The notes under the pieces were generated by a model. The model saw only the letters and a list, made by a program, of their open reading frames with translations, was not told the origin of the DNA and did not search any database. A stretch of 64,000 nt of DNA from Dyella dinghuensis. Its GTDB lineage: Bacteria > Pseudomonadota > Gammaproteobacteria > Xanthomonadales > Rhodanobacteraceae. The translations under genes and the position numbers were made by a program. The stretch is taken from the NCBI RefSeq assembly GCF_003977615.1, contig NZ_RYZR01000007.1, forward strand, positions 682,001 to 746,000. Direction: 5' to 3'. Positions 17,530-28,751 of this stretch are shown here, in pieces; within the stretch, counting starts at the first letter, position 1, and every line of letters starts with the position of its first letter.

Positions 17530-18149
17530 GCGCGTTGCCGCGTGCCCACGAACTGGGGCTGATCGGTTGCCACATATGCGGCCAGGTCTGTCGCGATACC
17601 GGTATCGATGACGCCGCATGTCCGCGTTGCGGCGCCGAGCTGCATCGGCGCAAACCCAATAGCTGCGCCCGGACATGGGCGTTATTGATTGCAGCGTTTC
17701 TGCTGTACATTCCCGCCAATGTGCTGCCGATCATGCGCACGGTCAGTCTGGGCGATGTGGATGACAACACCATTCTCAGCGGCGTCATCGAGCTGTGGGT
17801 GAAGGGGTCGCCGGATCTGGCGGTCATCGTCTTCACGGCCAGCATCGTGGTGCCGATGATGAAATTCCTGGTCATGGGCACACTGTTGCTGAGTGTGCAT
17901 CGCGGTACCAATTGGGCGCGCGCGCAGCGGTCCAAGTTGTTCCGGCTGGTAGAGTTCATCGGTTACTGGTCGATGTTGGATGTGTTCGTGGTGTCGCTGT
18001 TGACCGCGTTGGTGCAGTTCGGATTTTTCAGTCAGGTGGAACCGTTGCCGGGCGTCGTTTACTTCGGCTTGACGGTGGTGCTGACCATGCTGGCTTCCAT
18101 GAGTTTCGACCCGCGCTTGATCTGGGATTGCAAGGACGAAGATGAGTGA
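17526..18149 (+). CDS. PqiA C-terminal half (separate gene)
   Basis: Protein of 207 residues corresponding to the second PqiA domain. It starts at the ATG overlapping the previous stop (ATGA). A second zinc ribbon is visible (CHICGQVCRD...CPRCGAEL), followed by helices and the repeat motif FLLYIPANVLPIM...GYWSMLDVFVVSLLTALVQ, clearly paralogous to the first half. It overlaps the PqiB start by 8 bp, so all four genes from 16882 to 20447 are coupled. Each half keeps its own ribbon and helices, so both are probably functional and not a frameshifted single gene. Confidence 0.9.
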   Translation: MSALPRAHELGLIGCHICGQVCRDTGIDDAACPRCGAELHRRKPNSCARTWALLIAAFLLYIPANVLPIMRTVSLGDVDDNTILSGVIELWVKGSPDLAVIVFTASIVVPMMKFLVMGTLLLSVHRGTNWARAQRSKLFRLVEFIGYWSMLDVFVVSLLTALVQFGFFSQVEPLPGVVYFGLTVVLTMLASMSFDPRLIWDCKDEDE

Positions 18150-19839
18150 CGAGACCAAACCCGGTTTGAACGACCATTTGCCAGAGCCGGTAGTGCGGCG
18201 TCGCCGCGCGACGCCTGCGCTCATCTGGCTGGTGCCGATCGTGGCGGCGCTGGTGGGCCTGTCGCTGGTCATCAACGCATGGGTGCAGCAAGGGCCGACC
18301 ATCACCATCAGCTTCCAGAACGCGCAAGGCCTGGACCCTGGCAAGACCGTCGTGAAGTACAAAGATGTGGTCATTGGCAAAGTGACCACCATCCGTTTGA
18401 GTCCGGATCATCACAACGTGTTTGTCAAAGTGGATCTGGAAAAGAGCGCGGAGGGCATCGCCGTATCGGACACGCGTTTCTGGGTGGTGCGTCCGCGCAT
18501 CGGTCTGGGCGGTGTGTCGGGCATCGACACGCTGCTGTCGGGTTCGTTTATTGGTGTGGATGTGGGTAGTTCCCAACAGCCGCAATCGAACTTCACCGGA
18601 CTGGAAACGCCACCCTCCGTCACGCATGACGAGAAGGGCAGAAGCTTCATGCTGCATGCGGTGGACTTGGGCTCGCTGGATATTGGTTCACCCATTTACT
18701 TCCGTCGCATACAGGTTGGTCGCGTCGCGTCCTACAAACTCAATGACGATGGCAAAGCGGTCTCGCTACAGATTTTCATCAAGGATCCCTACGACAAATT
18801 CGTGACGACCGATTCGCGCTTCTGGAATGCCAGCGGTATCGATGTGTCGATCGGCGCGGATGGCTTGAAGCTCAATACGCAATCATTGGCCACGGTGCTG
18901 GCCGGTGGCGTGGCTTTTCTTGATGCGCCGGGTCCGCATCCCAGTACGACGCCCGCGGCGGAAGGTACCAATTTCACGCTATTCGACACGCAAACCAATG
19001 CGATGGCGCCGCCGGATGGCGAGCCGCATTACATCCGCATGCGTTTCGATCAATCGCTGCGTGGTCTGGCAGTGAATGCGCCAGTGGAATTCAAGGGCAT
19101 TCCGCTGGGTAATGTCGTGTCCATTCGCATGGACTACGACGAGAAATCGCAGACCTTCCCGATCTATGTCGGCGCGGTGATCTATCCGGATCGCCTGGGC
19201 CGCGCGCACGAAAAGCTGGTGCAGGTTGCCAAGGCGCAGGGTGATAACGACGAAATCTCGCACTTGATCGGCACCCTGGTTGCGCGTGGTCTGCGCGCGC
19301 AGGCGCGCTCCGGAAATCTGCTGACCGGTCAGTTGTACATTTCGCTCGATTTCGTTCCCAAGGCACCGAAGGTCGCCTATGACCCGAATGCGCGCCCGCT
19401 GGAAATTCCGACCGCACCGGGCGATTTCGACAAGCTGCAGGAACAGATCGGGCAGATAGTCGACAAGATCCAGAAGATCCCGTTCGACAGCATCGGCAAG
19501 AATCTCAACGATTCGCTGGCAGAACTCGACAAGACCCTCAAAGAGGTCAATGGTCAGGTGTTGCCGGAAATGCGTAACACGCTGAAGGGTGCGAACGAGA
19601 CCTTTGGTACGGCAAACAACGCGCTGTCGCCCGATTCGCCGCTGCAACAGAATCTGACGGGTACCTTGCAGCAGCTGCAACGCACCGCGCAATCGTTGCG
19701 TGCGCTGACCGATTATCTGAGTGCGCATCCGGATGCGTTGCTACGCGGCCGCCGCGCCGATCCGGCACCGGCCACCGACAACAGCGCACCGGCAGCGCCA
19801 TCCAACAACGCCAAGCCGCAACAAGGGAGCAACCCATGA
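18142..19839 (+). CDS. pqiB: PqiB MCE-domain protein
   Basis: Protein of 565 residues (E. coli PqiB 546). A single N-terminal membrane helix (LIWLVPIVAALVGLSLVINAW) is followed by three MCE/MlaD domains, recognisable by TISFQNAQGLDPGKTVVKYKDVVIGKV, FMLHAVDLGSLDIGSPIYFRRIQVGRV and IRMRFDQSLRGLAVNAPVEFKGIPLGNV. A long helical C-terminus (about 430-530) would form the hollow needle that spans the periplasm. The tail is Pro/Ala-rich. It acts with the two PqiA proteins in the inner membrane and lipoprotein PqiC in the outer membrane. Confidence 0.95.
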   Translation: MSDETKPGLNDHLPEPVVRRRRATPALIWLVPIVAALVGLSLVINAWVQQGPTITISFQNAQGLDPGKTVVKYKDVVIGKVTTIRLSPDHHNVFVKVDLEKSAEGIAVSDTRFWVVRPRIGLGGVSGIDTLLSGSFIGVDVGSSQQPQSNFTGLETPPSVTHDEKGRSFMLHAVDLGSLDIGSPIYFRRIQVGRVASYKLNDDGKAVSLQIFIKDPYDKFVTTDSRFWNASGIDVSIGADGLKLNTQSLATVLAGGVAFLDAPGPHPSTTPAAEGTNFTLFDTQTNAMAPPDGEPHYIRMRFDQSLRGLAVNAPVEFKGIPLGNVVSIRMDYDEKSQTFPIYVGAVIYPDRLGRAHEKLVQVAKAQGDNDEISHLIGTLVARGLRAQARSGNLLTGQLYISLDFVPKAPKVAYDPNARPLEIPTAPGDFDKLQEQIGQIVDKIQKIPFDSIGKNLNDSLAELDKTLKEVNGQVLPEMRNTLKGANETFGTANNALSPDSPLQQNLTGTLQQLQRTAQSLRALTDYLSAHPDALLRGRRADPAPATDNSAPAAPSNNAKPQQGSNP

Positions 19840-20447
19840 TTCGCCTGCGACACCTCATGGTCGTGCTCGGCGCAGCGATGTTGGCGGCGTGCTCGTCCGC
19901 ACCGATGCATTACTACACGCTCGTTCCCGCACCGGATACGGCGCAAGCTGATACAACCCTTCCGCCGGCCAGCTTCCAGTTCGAGCTGCTGCCGGTGGGC
20001 ATTCCCGCCCAGGACGACGTGCCCCAGCTCGTGGTGCGTCAGGGTGGCCAGGCGGTCGACCTGCTCAACGGCGAACGCTGGATCGCGCCATTGGCCGATG
20101 AAGTGCGTAGCGCGCTGTCGGTGGACCTTTCCCGCCGCCTGAATGCGCAGGACATCACGACCGGGCTGCCGGTGGATGGCAAGCCGATCGTACGCATCAA
20201 GGTCGAGCTGCAGCGGTTCGATTCGTCGCCCGGCAATTACGCGCTGATCGACGCCACTTGGACCATCCGTCCTTTGAAGGGGGAGGGCGTACTCACCTGC
20301 CGCAGTCGGATCAACGAGGACGCCGGTCAGGGTTACGCAGGGCTCGTGGCCGGTCATCAGCGCGCACTGTCGGAGCTGGCCGAGCGAATCGCCAGCGTGG
20401 CGCCGGCCATGGCGGCGGGCAGCACGCCGGCATGCCCGGCGGGATGA
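19836..20447 (+). CDS. pqiC: PqiC outer-membrane lipoprotein
   Basis: Lipoprotein of 203 residues of the ABC-transport auxiliary/PqiC family. The signal ends with the lipobox AMLAAC|SS, followed by APMHYYTLVPAP, the family's opening motif. GERWIAPLADEVRSALSVDLSRRL is the second conserved segment. It overlaps pqiB by 4 bp (ATGA). PqiC binds the tip of the PqiB needle at the outer membrane. Confidence 0.93.
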   Translation: MIRLRHLMVVLGAAMLAACSSAPMHYYTLVPAPDTAQADTTLPPASFQFELLPVGIPAQDDVPQLVVRQGGQAVDLLNGERWIAPLADEVRSALSVDLSRRLNAQDITTGLPVDGKPIVRIKVELQRFDSSPGNYALIDATWTIRPLKGEGVLTCRSRINEDAGQGYAGLVAGHQRALSELAERIASVAPAMAAGSTPACPAG

Positions 20448-20552
20448 CGGAATAAGCGCTGCCCGATCCAAGGATTAGCCCATTTCTGCTAGTCTGGTCC
20501 GTTCAATGCAGCGCTCGGGGAAAGCCCGTTTTGCGCTGACGAATAAGCATAA

Positions 20553-23198
<2,646 letters not shown>

Positions 23199-23204
23199 AA
23201 ATTC

Positions 23205-23801
23205 ATGAATCGCTTGCTCAAGCCGTTACTGCTGTTGCCCGTTCTTGCACTCGTGGCATGCGGTTTCCACCTGCGAGGAAGCACTGCGTTGCCAAAGGGC
23301 ATGGAACGTGTGCATCTCACTGTCGGCGGCGGTGGCGATCTGCAGCGTAAGATCGCGCGCGCATTGCTTGCGTCAAACGTGACGGTTGAAAAGGACAGCG
23401 GCACCGGCATCGCCGAGCTGCATGTTCCCATTCAGAACTTCTCGATCCAGACGCTGACGGTCAATGGCGTTGCGCAGGTGACTGAGTACGCCGTTCACTA
23501 CCACGTCTTGTTCAACGCACAGGATGGAACCGGCAAGACGATCATTCCGGGCGAAACCATCGACATGCAGCGCGAGTACAGTTACGACGCCAGTCAGCCT
23601 GTCGGTACGCAAGCACAGGTCGAAGCCATTCAGGCCAGCTTGGTCGACGACATGGTGCAGGCCATCCTGTTCCGTCTGCAGGCAGTCAGAAAGCACGGTG
23701 AAGAAGCAGCTGTGAAGGCTGCAGGTACGGCAGCACCGGCGTCGGCGGCTTCGACGATGAATTCGTCGCCGCAGGCTGTCCCGTCCACGTCGATTCCCTG
23801 A
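23205..23801 (+). CDS. lptE: LPS-assembly lipoprotein LptE
   Basis: Lipoprotein of 198 residues that plugs the LptD barrel at the outer membrane. The signal and lipobox are LLPVLALVAC|GFHLRGS, and the GFHLRG after the lipidated Cys is the family signature. Further segments are TEYAVHYHVLFNAQDGTGK and QAILFRLQAVR. The tail is Ala/Ser-rich. It starts 6 bp after leuS, the same neighbour as in most Gammaproteobacteria. Confidence 0.95.
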   Translation: MNRLLKPLLLLPVLALVACGFHLRGSTALPKGMERVHLTVGGGGDLQRKIARALLASNVTVEKDSGTGIAELHVPIQNFSIQTLTVNGVAQVTEYAVHYHVLFNAQDGTGKTIIPGETIDMQREYSYDASQPVGTQAQVEAIQASLVDDMVQAILFRLQAVRKHGEEAAVKAAGTAAPASAASTMNSSPQAVPSTSIP

Positions 23802-23805
23802 CCAC

Positions 23806-24816
23806 ATGCCGCTGAACAGTTCGCAGTGGCAAAAGACGCTGGCTGCAGACAGCCTGAGTCCGGTGTACCTGCTTGCTGGCGAGGAATTGCTGGTGCTCGA
23901 GGCCGCCGATGCCTTGCGCGCACAGGCGCGCAAGCTCGGTTACACCGAGCGCGATGTGCTGGATGTCGGCGCCCACTTCGACTGGGATGAACTGGCTCGT
24001 GCTGGCGCAGGCATGTCGTTGTTTGCAACACGCCGTCTGATCGATCTGCGCTTGCCAACAGGGCGCCCCGGTACGGAAGGCGCCAAAGCCATCACCGAAT
24101 TTTGTGCCAATCCGCCACCGGATGTCTCCCTGGTGATCTCGGCGGTGGAGTGGAGCAACAAGCACGAAGGTGCATGGACCAAGCAGGTCGATAGCGCCGG
24201 CACCGTCGTCGTCTTCAACGCGCCGCGACCGCATGAATGGGAAGCGTGGATCGGCACGCGACTGGCGACACGCGGTCTCACTGCCACGCCGGAGGCTGCA
24301 GCGCTGCTGGCTGAGCGCGTCGAAGGCAACCTGCTCGCAGCCGCACAAGAAGTGGACAAGCTTGCGATCCTGCACGGGCAGGGCAAGATCGGTGCGGACG
24401 AGATGGAACATCTTGTCGCCGACAGCGCGCGTTATGACGCGTTCAAGCTCACCGATGCAGCGCTGGGTGGCGATGGCGCCCGTGCGCTACGCATTCTGGA
24501 TGGCTTGCACGCCGAAGGTGAAGAGCTGATCGCATTGATGGGCTGGGTCGTCAATCAGCTGCAGCTGGCCTTGCGTCTGGCCAATGCCCATGACTTCAGC
24601 GCGCAGGCGCGGGCAGAGCGTTTATGGCCGGCGCGCGAACAACTGTTCCGAAAGGCTTTGCGCCGTGCGCCGCGCGAGCACTGGATGCAGTGTCTCGCAC
24701 GTGCCGCGCGTATCGATCGCATTGCCAAAGGGCGTGAAGGTGGCGATGCATGGCTGCAAGCACAGCGTCTGATTGCGGCGATGGCCGAGCCAAGGGCTGC
24801 CCAGGCACTGGCATGA
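23806..24816 (+). CDS. holA: DNA polymerase III delta subunit
   Basis: Clamp-loader subunit of 336 residues that opens the beta clamp. Family segments are LSPVYLLAGEELLVLEAADALR, SLFATRRLIDLRLPTGRPGTEG, LAERVEGNLLAAAQEVDKLA and ALMGWVVNQLQLALRL. It begins 5 bp after the lptE stop, in the conserved leuS-lptE-holA-nadD series. Confidence 0.95.
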   Translation: MPLNSSQWQKTLAADSLSPVYLLAGEELLVLEAADALRAQARKLGYTERDVLDVGAHFDWDELARAGAGMSLFATRRLIDLRLPTGRPGTEGAKAITEFCANPPPDVSLVISAVEWSNKHEGAWTKQVDSAGTVVVFNAPRPHEWEAWIGTRLATRGLTATPEAAALLAERVEGNLLAAAQEVDKLAILHGQGKIGADEMEHLVADSARYDAFKLTDAALGGDGARALRILDGLHAEGEELIALMGWVVNQLQLALRLANAHDFSAQARAERLWPAREQLFRKALRRAPREHWMQCLARAARIDRIAKGREGGDAWLQAQRLIAAMAEPRAAQALA

Positions 24817-24886
24817 TCGCACCACGCTCGACCCGCGACGTAAAATCTCCCTCGTTGCAAGACAGAGCAGGACAGGACGCTTTGGT

Positions 24887-25531
24887 ATGAAACCGCTTGC
24901 GCTATTCGGCGGCACGTTCGATCCGATTCACATCGGCCATCTCAGCGTCGCCTGGGAAGCTTCCGAGCTGCTCGATGCGGAAGTGCGACTCATGCCGGCC
25001 AGCGTGCCGCCGCATCGCTCAGCACCTACTGCCACCGCCGAGCAACGCGTGGAAATGCTGCGCGCGGCATTGCGTGGACAATCCCGATTGACGCTCGACA
25101 CACGCGAACTCGATCGCAGCGGCCCGTCTTACACCATCGACACGCTGGAAGAGCTTCGCGAGGAATTCGGCGATCGTCCGCTGGTGTTGCTGCTCGGCGC
25201 CGATGCCTTCGCCGGCCTGCGCAGCTGGCAGCGCTGGCGCGATCTGTTCGACGTCACTCACATCGGCGTGATCAATCGACCCGGTGTCGACACCTTCCGC
25301 TCTGTGGAACTTGAACGCGCGGTCGCGCCGCGCCGCACGGACGATCCCTCGGTGGTTCGCTCGCAGCCGGCGGGCCGGGTGATTGAACTGACTGTCACGC
25401 CGCTGGAAATTTCAGCCACGCGCATCCGCGAGCTGCTGGCAGCAGGGCGTGATCCGCGTTATCTGCTGCCAGCCGGTCTGTTCGACGATCCGTCGCTGTT
25501 GGCGCCGTACCGCGAACTTTCTTCGCCGTAA
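24887..25531 (+). CDS. nadD: Nicotinate-nucleotide adenylyltransferase
   Basis: Enzyme of 214 residues converting nicotinate mononucleotide and ATP to deamido-NAD. The nucleotidyl-transferase motif is LFGGTFDPIHIGHLS, followed by LMPASVPPHR, RSGPSYTIDTLEELR, LLLGADAF and the C-terminal ISATRIRELLAAGRDPRYLLP. The ATG at 24887 matches the family's N-terminus. In related genomes rsfS follows nadD directly. Here a 4-kb block on both strands intervenes before rsfS at 29642. Confidence 0.96.
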   Translation: MKPLALFGGTFDPIHIGHLSVAWEASELLDAEVRLMPASVPPHRSAPTATAEQRVEMLRAALRGQSRLTLDTRELDRSGPSYTIDTLEELREEFGDRPLVLLLGADAFAGLRSWQRWRDLFDVTHIGVINRPGVDTFRSVELERAVAPRRTDDPSVVRSQPAGRVIELTVTPLEISATRIRELLAAGRDPRYLLPAGLFDDPSLLAPYRELSSP

Positions 25532-25532
25532 C

Positions 25533-26156
25533 TCAGCTGTACGCGACAAACCGCATCGCGACCGAATTCATGCAATAGCGCAGGCCAGTCGGTTGCGGGC
25601 CGTCATCGAAGACATGACCCAGATGGCTGTCGCAACCTGCACAACTGACGGCGGTGCGGTCCATGCCGAAGCTGTTGTCGGTCGACGCGATGACATTCTC
25701 TTTGGCAATGGGCTGCCAGAAACTGGGCCAGCCCGTGCCGGAATCGAATTGCGTCGATGCGTCGAACAAGGCGGTGTCGCAACCCTGGCATCGATAAAGA
25801 CCCTTGTGATTGGGCTTTTCGTGCTGCCCGCTGAAAGCGATTTCGGTGCCCTGGCGGCGCATCACCGTGAAGGCTTCATCCGAAAGGCGCTGATGCCACT
25901 GCGCATCGGTCAATACCAGCTTGCGTACATGGCATAGCCCCATGCGATGGCCATCCTCATCAGCAAAGCAGACGAGCAACAGATCCGGCGCTTCGGCGGC
26001 TGGCATCGCGGCTGCCACTGCCACGGGGCGGGCATCTTTCCCGCCAAACAGACGCAAGACAGATAGACCGCCGAGCGCGAGCGCTGTTCCGCCGCCCACC
26101 GCTGCTAGAAGAAAACGGCGCCGGTCCAGTCCTTGATGATGCGATGTGGATGTCAC
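25533..26156 (-). CDS. msrB: Tat-exported peptide-methionine (R)-S-oxide reductase (MsrB)
   Basis: Protein of 207 residues that reduces the R form of methionine sulfoxide in proteins. The start is GTG at 26156, fixed by a perfect AGGAGGT four bases upstream. It yields a twin-arginine signal (LDRRRFLLAAVGGGTALALGGL), so this MsrB is probably exported or tethered by that helix. Zinc Cys pairs are at 123/126 (YRCQGC) and 172/175 (SCAGC). GTGWPSFW, DSHLGHVFDDGP and catalytic Cys195 in RYCMNS are present. It follows dipZ by 28 bp in one transcript; DipZ could supply electrons outside the membrane. Confidence 0.92.
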   Translation of the reverse strand: MTSTSHHQGLDRRRFLLAAVGGGTALALGGLSVLRLFGGKDARPVAVAAAMPAAEAPDLLLVCFADEDGHRMGLCHVRKLVLTDAQWHQRLSDEAFTVMRRQGTEIAFSGQHEKPNHKGLYRCQGCDTALFDASTQFDSGTGWPSFWQPIAKENVIASTDNSFGMDRTAVSCAGCDSHLGHVFDDGPQPTGLRYCMNSVAMRFVAYS

Positions 26157-26184
26157 GCAGACCTCCTGATGAATTATCGATGTT

Positions 26185-27909
26185 TCAGCCGAACGTGAAG
26201 GCATAGGCACGTACGTTCGGATCAAGAAAAGTGATTTCAAAAACGCGGTCGCCCGTGCCCTGCGATTGACGAACGAGCTGATAAAGACGCTGACTCGTGA
26301 TGGTGCCATTGCCGTCGGCATCGACATCTGCGCCGTGATCGGCACCCGGTGCTTTGCCGTCTAGCGTGATGCGGAAATGTATCGGCTTGCCGTCTTCACC
26401 CGGACCCAGCACGAGATGCAGATCGCGGCCGCGGAAGCGATAGACGATGCTGCCATCGGGCTTGTCGAGCATGGCGCTCTGCTCGCGCACCGTCCAGGTT
26501 CCGTTGAACGCCCATTGATTGATCGTCAACGAAGCCGGTGCGTGGTAGTTCCAGCTGTCGCCATGCGCGATCTGGCCGCCTGCGAAATTTTCGCTGCGCG
26601 CATAACCGACGTAGGTTTCCGGCGAGCGATTCGTGTCGTTCGAACTGGCGGCCTCGGCACCGGTCGCACCAGGCTGCACATAGCCCTGCGGCAAATCCTT
26701 GTAACCGGCATCCGTCAGCAACCGGCGAATCACATCTTCGCTTTGCGCGTAACCGCCTTCGCCGAAGCTGTGATCGCGAATCTGTCCCTTCGCGTCGATG
26801 AAGTAATGCGCCGGCCAGTATTCGTTATTGAAGCCTTGCCAAATGGCGTAGTTGTTATCCATCGCCACGGGGTAGTTGATGCCGAAATCCCTGATCGCCT
26901 TCGCCACATTCGCCGGATCTTTTTCAAACGCGAATTCCGGTGAATGCACACCGATCACTACCAGGCCGTGATCGTGGTATTTCTGCGCCCACGCATTCAC
27001 ATATGGAAGCGAGCGAATGCAGTTGATGCAGGAATACGTCCAGAAATCGACAAGTACCACTTTGCCGTGCAGCGACTCCGGCGTGAGCGGTGCGCTGTTG
27101 AACCATTGGGTGGCGCCACTGAGTGACGGAAGTTCGCCTTCCACCGGCAGCGCTGCATTGGCGCCAGGTGCAGGTGCGGCGGCAGCCGGGGCAGGGCGAA
27201 CCGCATCGATCAGCTTTTGCTCGACGCTGCTGGTGCTGGCCAGCGATACGCGCGTCAGCAAACCAGTGTCCACGCCGAGAGCGATGACCACCACGCCACA
27301 CAGCACCAACGCACCCAGTGCCCGGCGCACCCATTCACCCGTGCCCAATGAGCGTTTCATGATCGAAAACACCTGACCGCCCACCAGCAGTGCAAGCGCC
27401 AGCGAAACGGCTGCACCGCCTGCGTAGGTGAGCAACAAAAGCGTGGTTTGCACGCTCGCGCCTTTCAGCGCTGCACCGGTCAGCAGCAGTCCAAGAATGG
27501 GGCCGGCGCAGGGTGCCCACAGCAAACCTGTCGCGACGCCCAAGCCAGCGGCCGACCACGGCGAATCATCGTGTTCGTTCGAACGCGCCGTAAGCCGATT
27601 GCCGAGTTTTACAAACGGACGGCTGATCCACTCGGCGAAGTGCGGCGACAGCAGCGTGAGGCCGAGTATCGCGAGGACTGCCAACGCAATGTAACGGCCG
27701 TATTGATTCGCACGTACTGCCCAGCCACCGCCCACCGCAGCGAGCGTAGCGACCAGCGCGAAGGTGAGCGCCATGCCGATCAGCATCGGCAAGCCGTTGC
27801 GCGCGAACGGACGATCCGCACGCGCAAACACAAACGGCAAGAGAGGCAGGATGCACGGGCTGAGGATCGTCAGCACGCCACCCAGGAAAGCAAGAATCAG
27901 CAGGATCAT
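26185..27909 (-). CDS. DipZ-type thiol-disulfide protein (CcdA plus thioredoxin-like domains)
   Basis: Protein of 574 residues. Residues 1-220 form a CcdA/DsbD-type membrane domain with the two Cys that carry electrons, Cys19 (LSPCILPLLP) and Cys134 (WAPCAGP). A linker leads to a periplasmic thioredoxin-like domain with CINC at 294-297 (FWTYSCINCIRSLPYV) and VVIGVHSPEF. The C-terminal part (about 430-574; GRDLHLVLGPGEDGKP) is the extra domain of the mycobacterial DipZ group. Such proteins move reducing power from cytoplasmic thioredoxin outward. The ATG at 27909 is chosen because a strong promoter motif at 27956-27981 lies upstream; longer starts would sit above the transcription start. Confidence 0.9.
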   Translation of the reverse strand: MILLILAFLGGVLTILSPCILPLLPFVFARADRPFARNGLPMLIGMALTFALVATLAAVGGGWAVRANQYGRYIALAVLAILGLTLLSPHFAEWISRPFVKLGNRLTARSNEHDDSPWSAAGLGVATGLLWAPCAGPILGLLLTGAALKGASVQTTLLLLTYAGGAAVSLALALLVGGQVFSIMKRSLGTGEWVRRALGALVLCGVVVIALGVDTGLLTRVSLASTSSVEQKLIDAVRPAPAAAAPAPGANAALPVEGELPSLSGATQWFNSAPLTPESLHGKVVLVDFWTYSCINCIRSLPYVNAWAQKYHDHGLVVIGVHSPEFAFEKDPANVAKAIRDFGINYPVAMDNNYAIWQGFNNEYWPAHYFIDAKGQIRDHSFGEGGYAQSEDVIRRLLTDAGYKDLPQGYVQPGATGAEAASSNDTNRSPETYVGYARSENFAGGQIAHGDSWNYHAPASLTINQWAFNGTWTVREQSAMLDKPDGSIVYRFRGRDLHLVLGPGEDGKPIHFRITLDGKAPGADHGADVDADGNGTITSQRLYQLVRQSQGTGDRVFEITFLDPNVRAYAFTFG

Positions 27910-27955
27910 GAGGCGGCTCGTTGATACCGATAAGGATGGGGAGTCCTGATGACTA

Positions 27956-27981
27956 TTCGTCGTCAGCGCGGTGGCGGTTAC
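27956..27981 (-). promoter_or_regulatory. SigF-type ECF promoter for dipZ-msrB
   Basis: On the minus strand GTAACC (27981-27976), exactly 16 bp, then CGAA (27959-27956). This is the motif I recall for Caulobacter SigF-dependent genes. Transcription would begin near 27949, about 40 bases before the dipZ ATG. The same motif occurs on the other strand 30 bp away. Confidence 0.8.
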
Positions 27982-28010
27982 GCCCAGTGTGCGACGTCGC
28001 GCCATGCAAG

Positions 28011-28036
28011 GTAACCGTGGGCCCATGTGAAACGAA
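28011..28036 (+). promoter_or_regulatory. SigF-type ECF promoter for the sigma/NrsF operon
   Basis: On the plus strand GTAACC (28011-28016), exactly 16 bp, then CGAA (28033-28036). Transcription would begin near 28043, 25 bases before the ATG at 28069. It is identical in both elements to the minus-strand promoter of dipZ, which implies autoregulation together with control of the facing operon. Confidence 0.8.
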
Positions 28037-28068
28037 ATAAATCCTGAAGCACCTATGACGGATCGAGC

Positions 28069-28746
28069 ATGTCGCCAACCCTGGCCATCAGCACCTTGAC
28101 CTTTCGGGGCCCGTGGGTACTACTACGCGGACTCCCGGACCGGGTTCCGGGTATTGATCAGGCTGTGTCGACCGAAAGCATCAACGCCAACGAGCAGGCT
28201 GACCGGCAGCGGGCAGCGTGGATGGCCGCCGCGCAAGCGGGCGACCAGCGCGCCTATTCGCGTCTATTGAGCGATTCGGTGGCGTTGATTCGTGCGGTCG
28301 CCCGGCGCCAGGGTGTGCAAGTCGACGCACTGGATGACGTGGTGCAGGAAACGCTGCTCACCGTGCACCGCGTGCGCCACACGTTCGATCCTTCGCGTTC
28401 TTACGATGCCTGGCTGTCGGCGCTGGCCAGCCGGCGCGCGATCGATGCGTTGCGCAGCGGTGGCCGTCGCGACCGGCGCGAAGTCCATGATGACTTCGCA
28501 TTCGAGAGCCACCCCGATCGCGACGATGCCAGCAAGCACACCGAGCGCGATCAGGAAGCACAGCGATTGCGTGAAGCCATCAAAACATTGCCACCAGGTC
28601 AGCGCGAAGCGATCGAACAGCTTGGTCTGAAAGAGCGCTCGTTGGCCGAAACGGCGGAGCGTACCGGCCGCAACACCGGTGCATTGAAAGTGAATCTGCA
28701 TCGTGCGCTGAAAACGCTGCGCGATCGACTGCATGGAGAACCTTAG
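28069..28746 (+). CDS. ECF RNA polymerase sigma factor, SigF/NrsF-type
   Basis: Sigma factor of up to 225 residues. Region 2 spans AAAQAGDQRAYSRLLSD...LDDVVQETLLTVHRVRHTFD, with the DDVVQETLL core-binding helix. Region 4 is LPPGQREAIEQLGLKERSLAETAERTGRNTGALKVNLHRALKTLR. The start is uncertain: the ATG at 28069 fits the promoter at 28011-28036, but the first 32 residues look unlike a sigma factor, and the GTG at 28165 is an alternative. The next gene, 5 bp downstream, encodes a NrsF/DUF1109 protein, the membrane anti-sigma of this group. The facing dipZ-msrB operon is the likely target. Confidence 0.9.
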   Translation: MSPTLAISTLTFRGPWVLLRGLPDRVPGIDQAVSTESINANEQADRQRAAWMAAAQAGDQRAYSRLLSDSVALIRAVARRQGVQVDALDDVVQETLLTVHRVRHTFDPSRSYDAWLSALASRRAIDALRSGGRRDRREVHDDFAFESHPDRDDASKHTERDQEAQRLREAIKTLPPGQREAIEQLGLKERSLAETAERTGRNTGALKVNLHRALKTLRDRLHGEP

Positions 28747-28751
28747 TACCG

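Noticed and set aside
27910-28026. Longer dipZ forms starting at 28026 or 28005
   Set aside because: These starts lie upstream of the predicted transcription start from the promoter at 27956-27981 and add residues unlike a first membrane helix.
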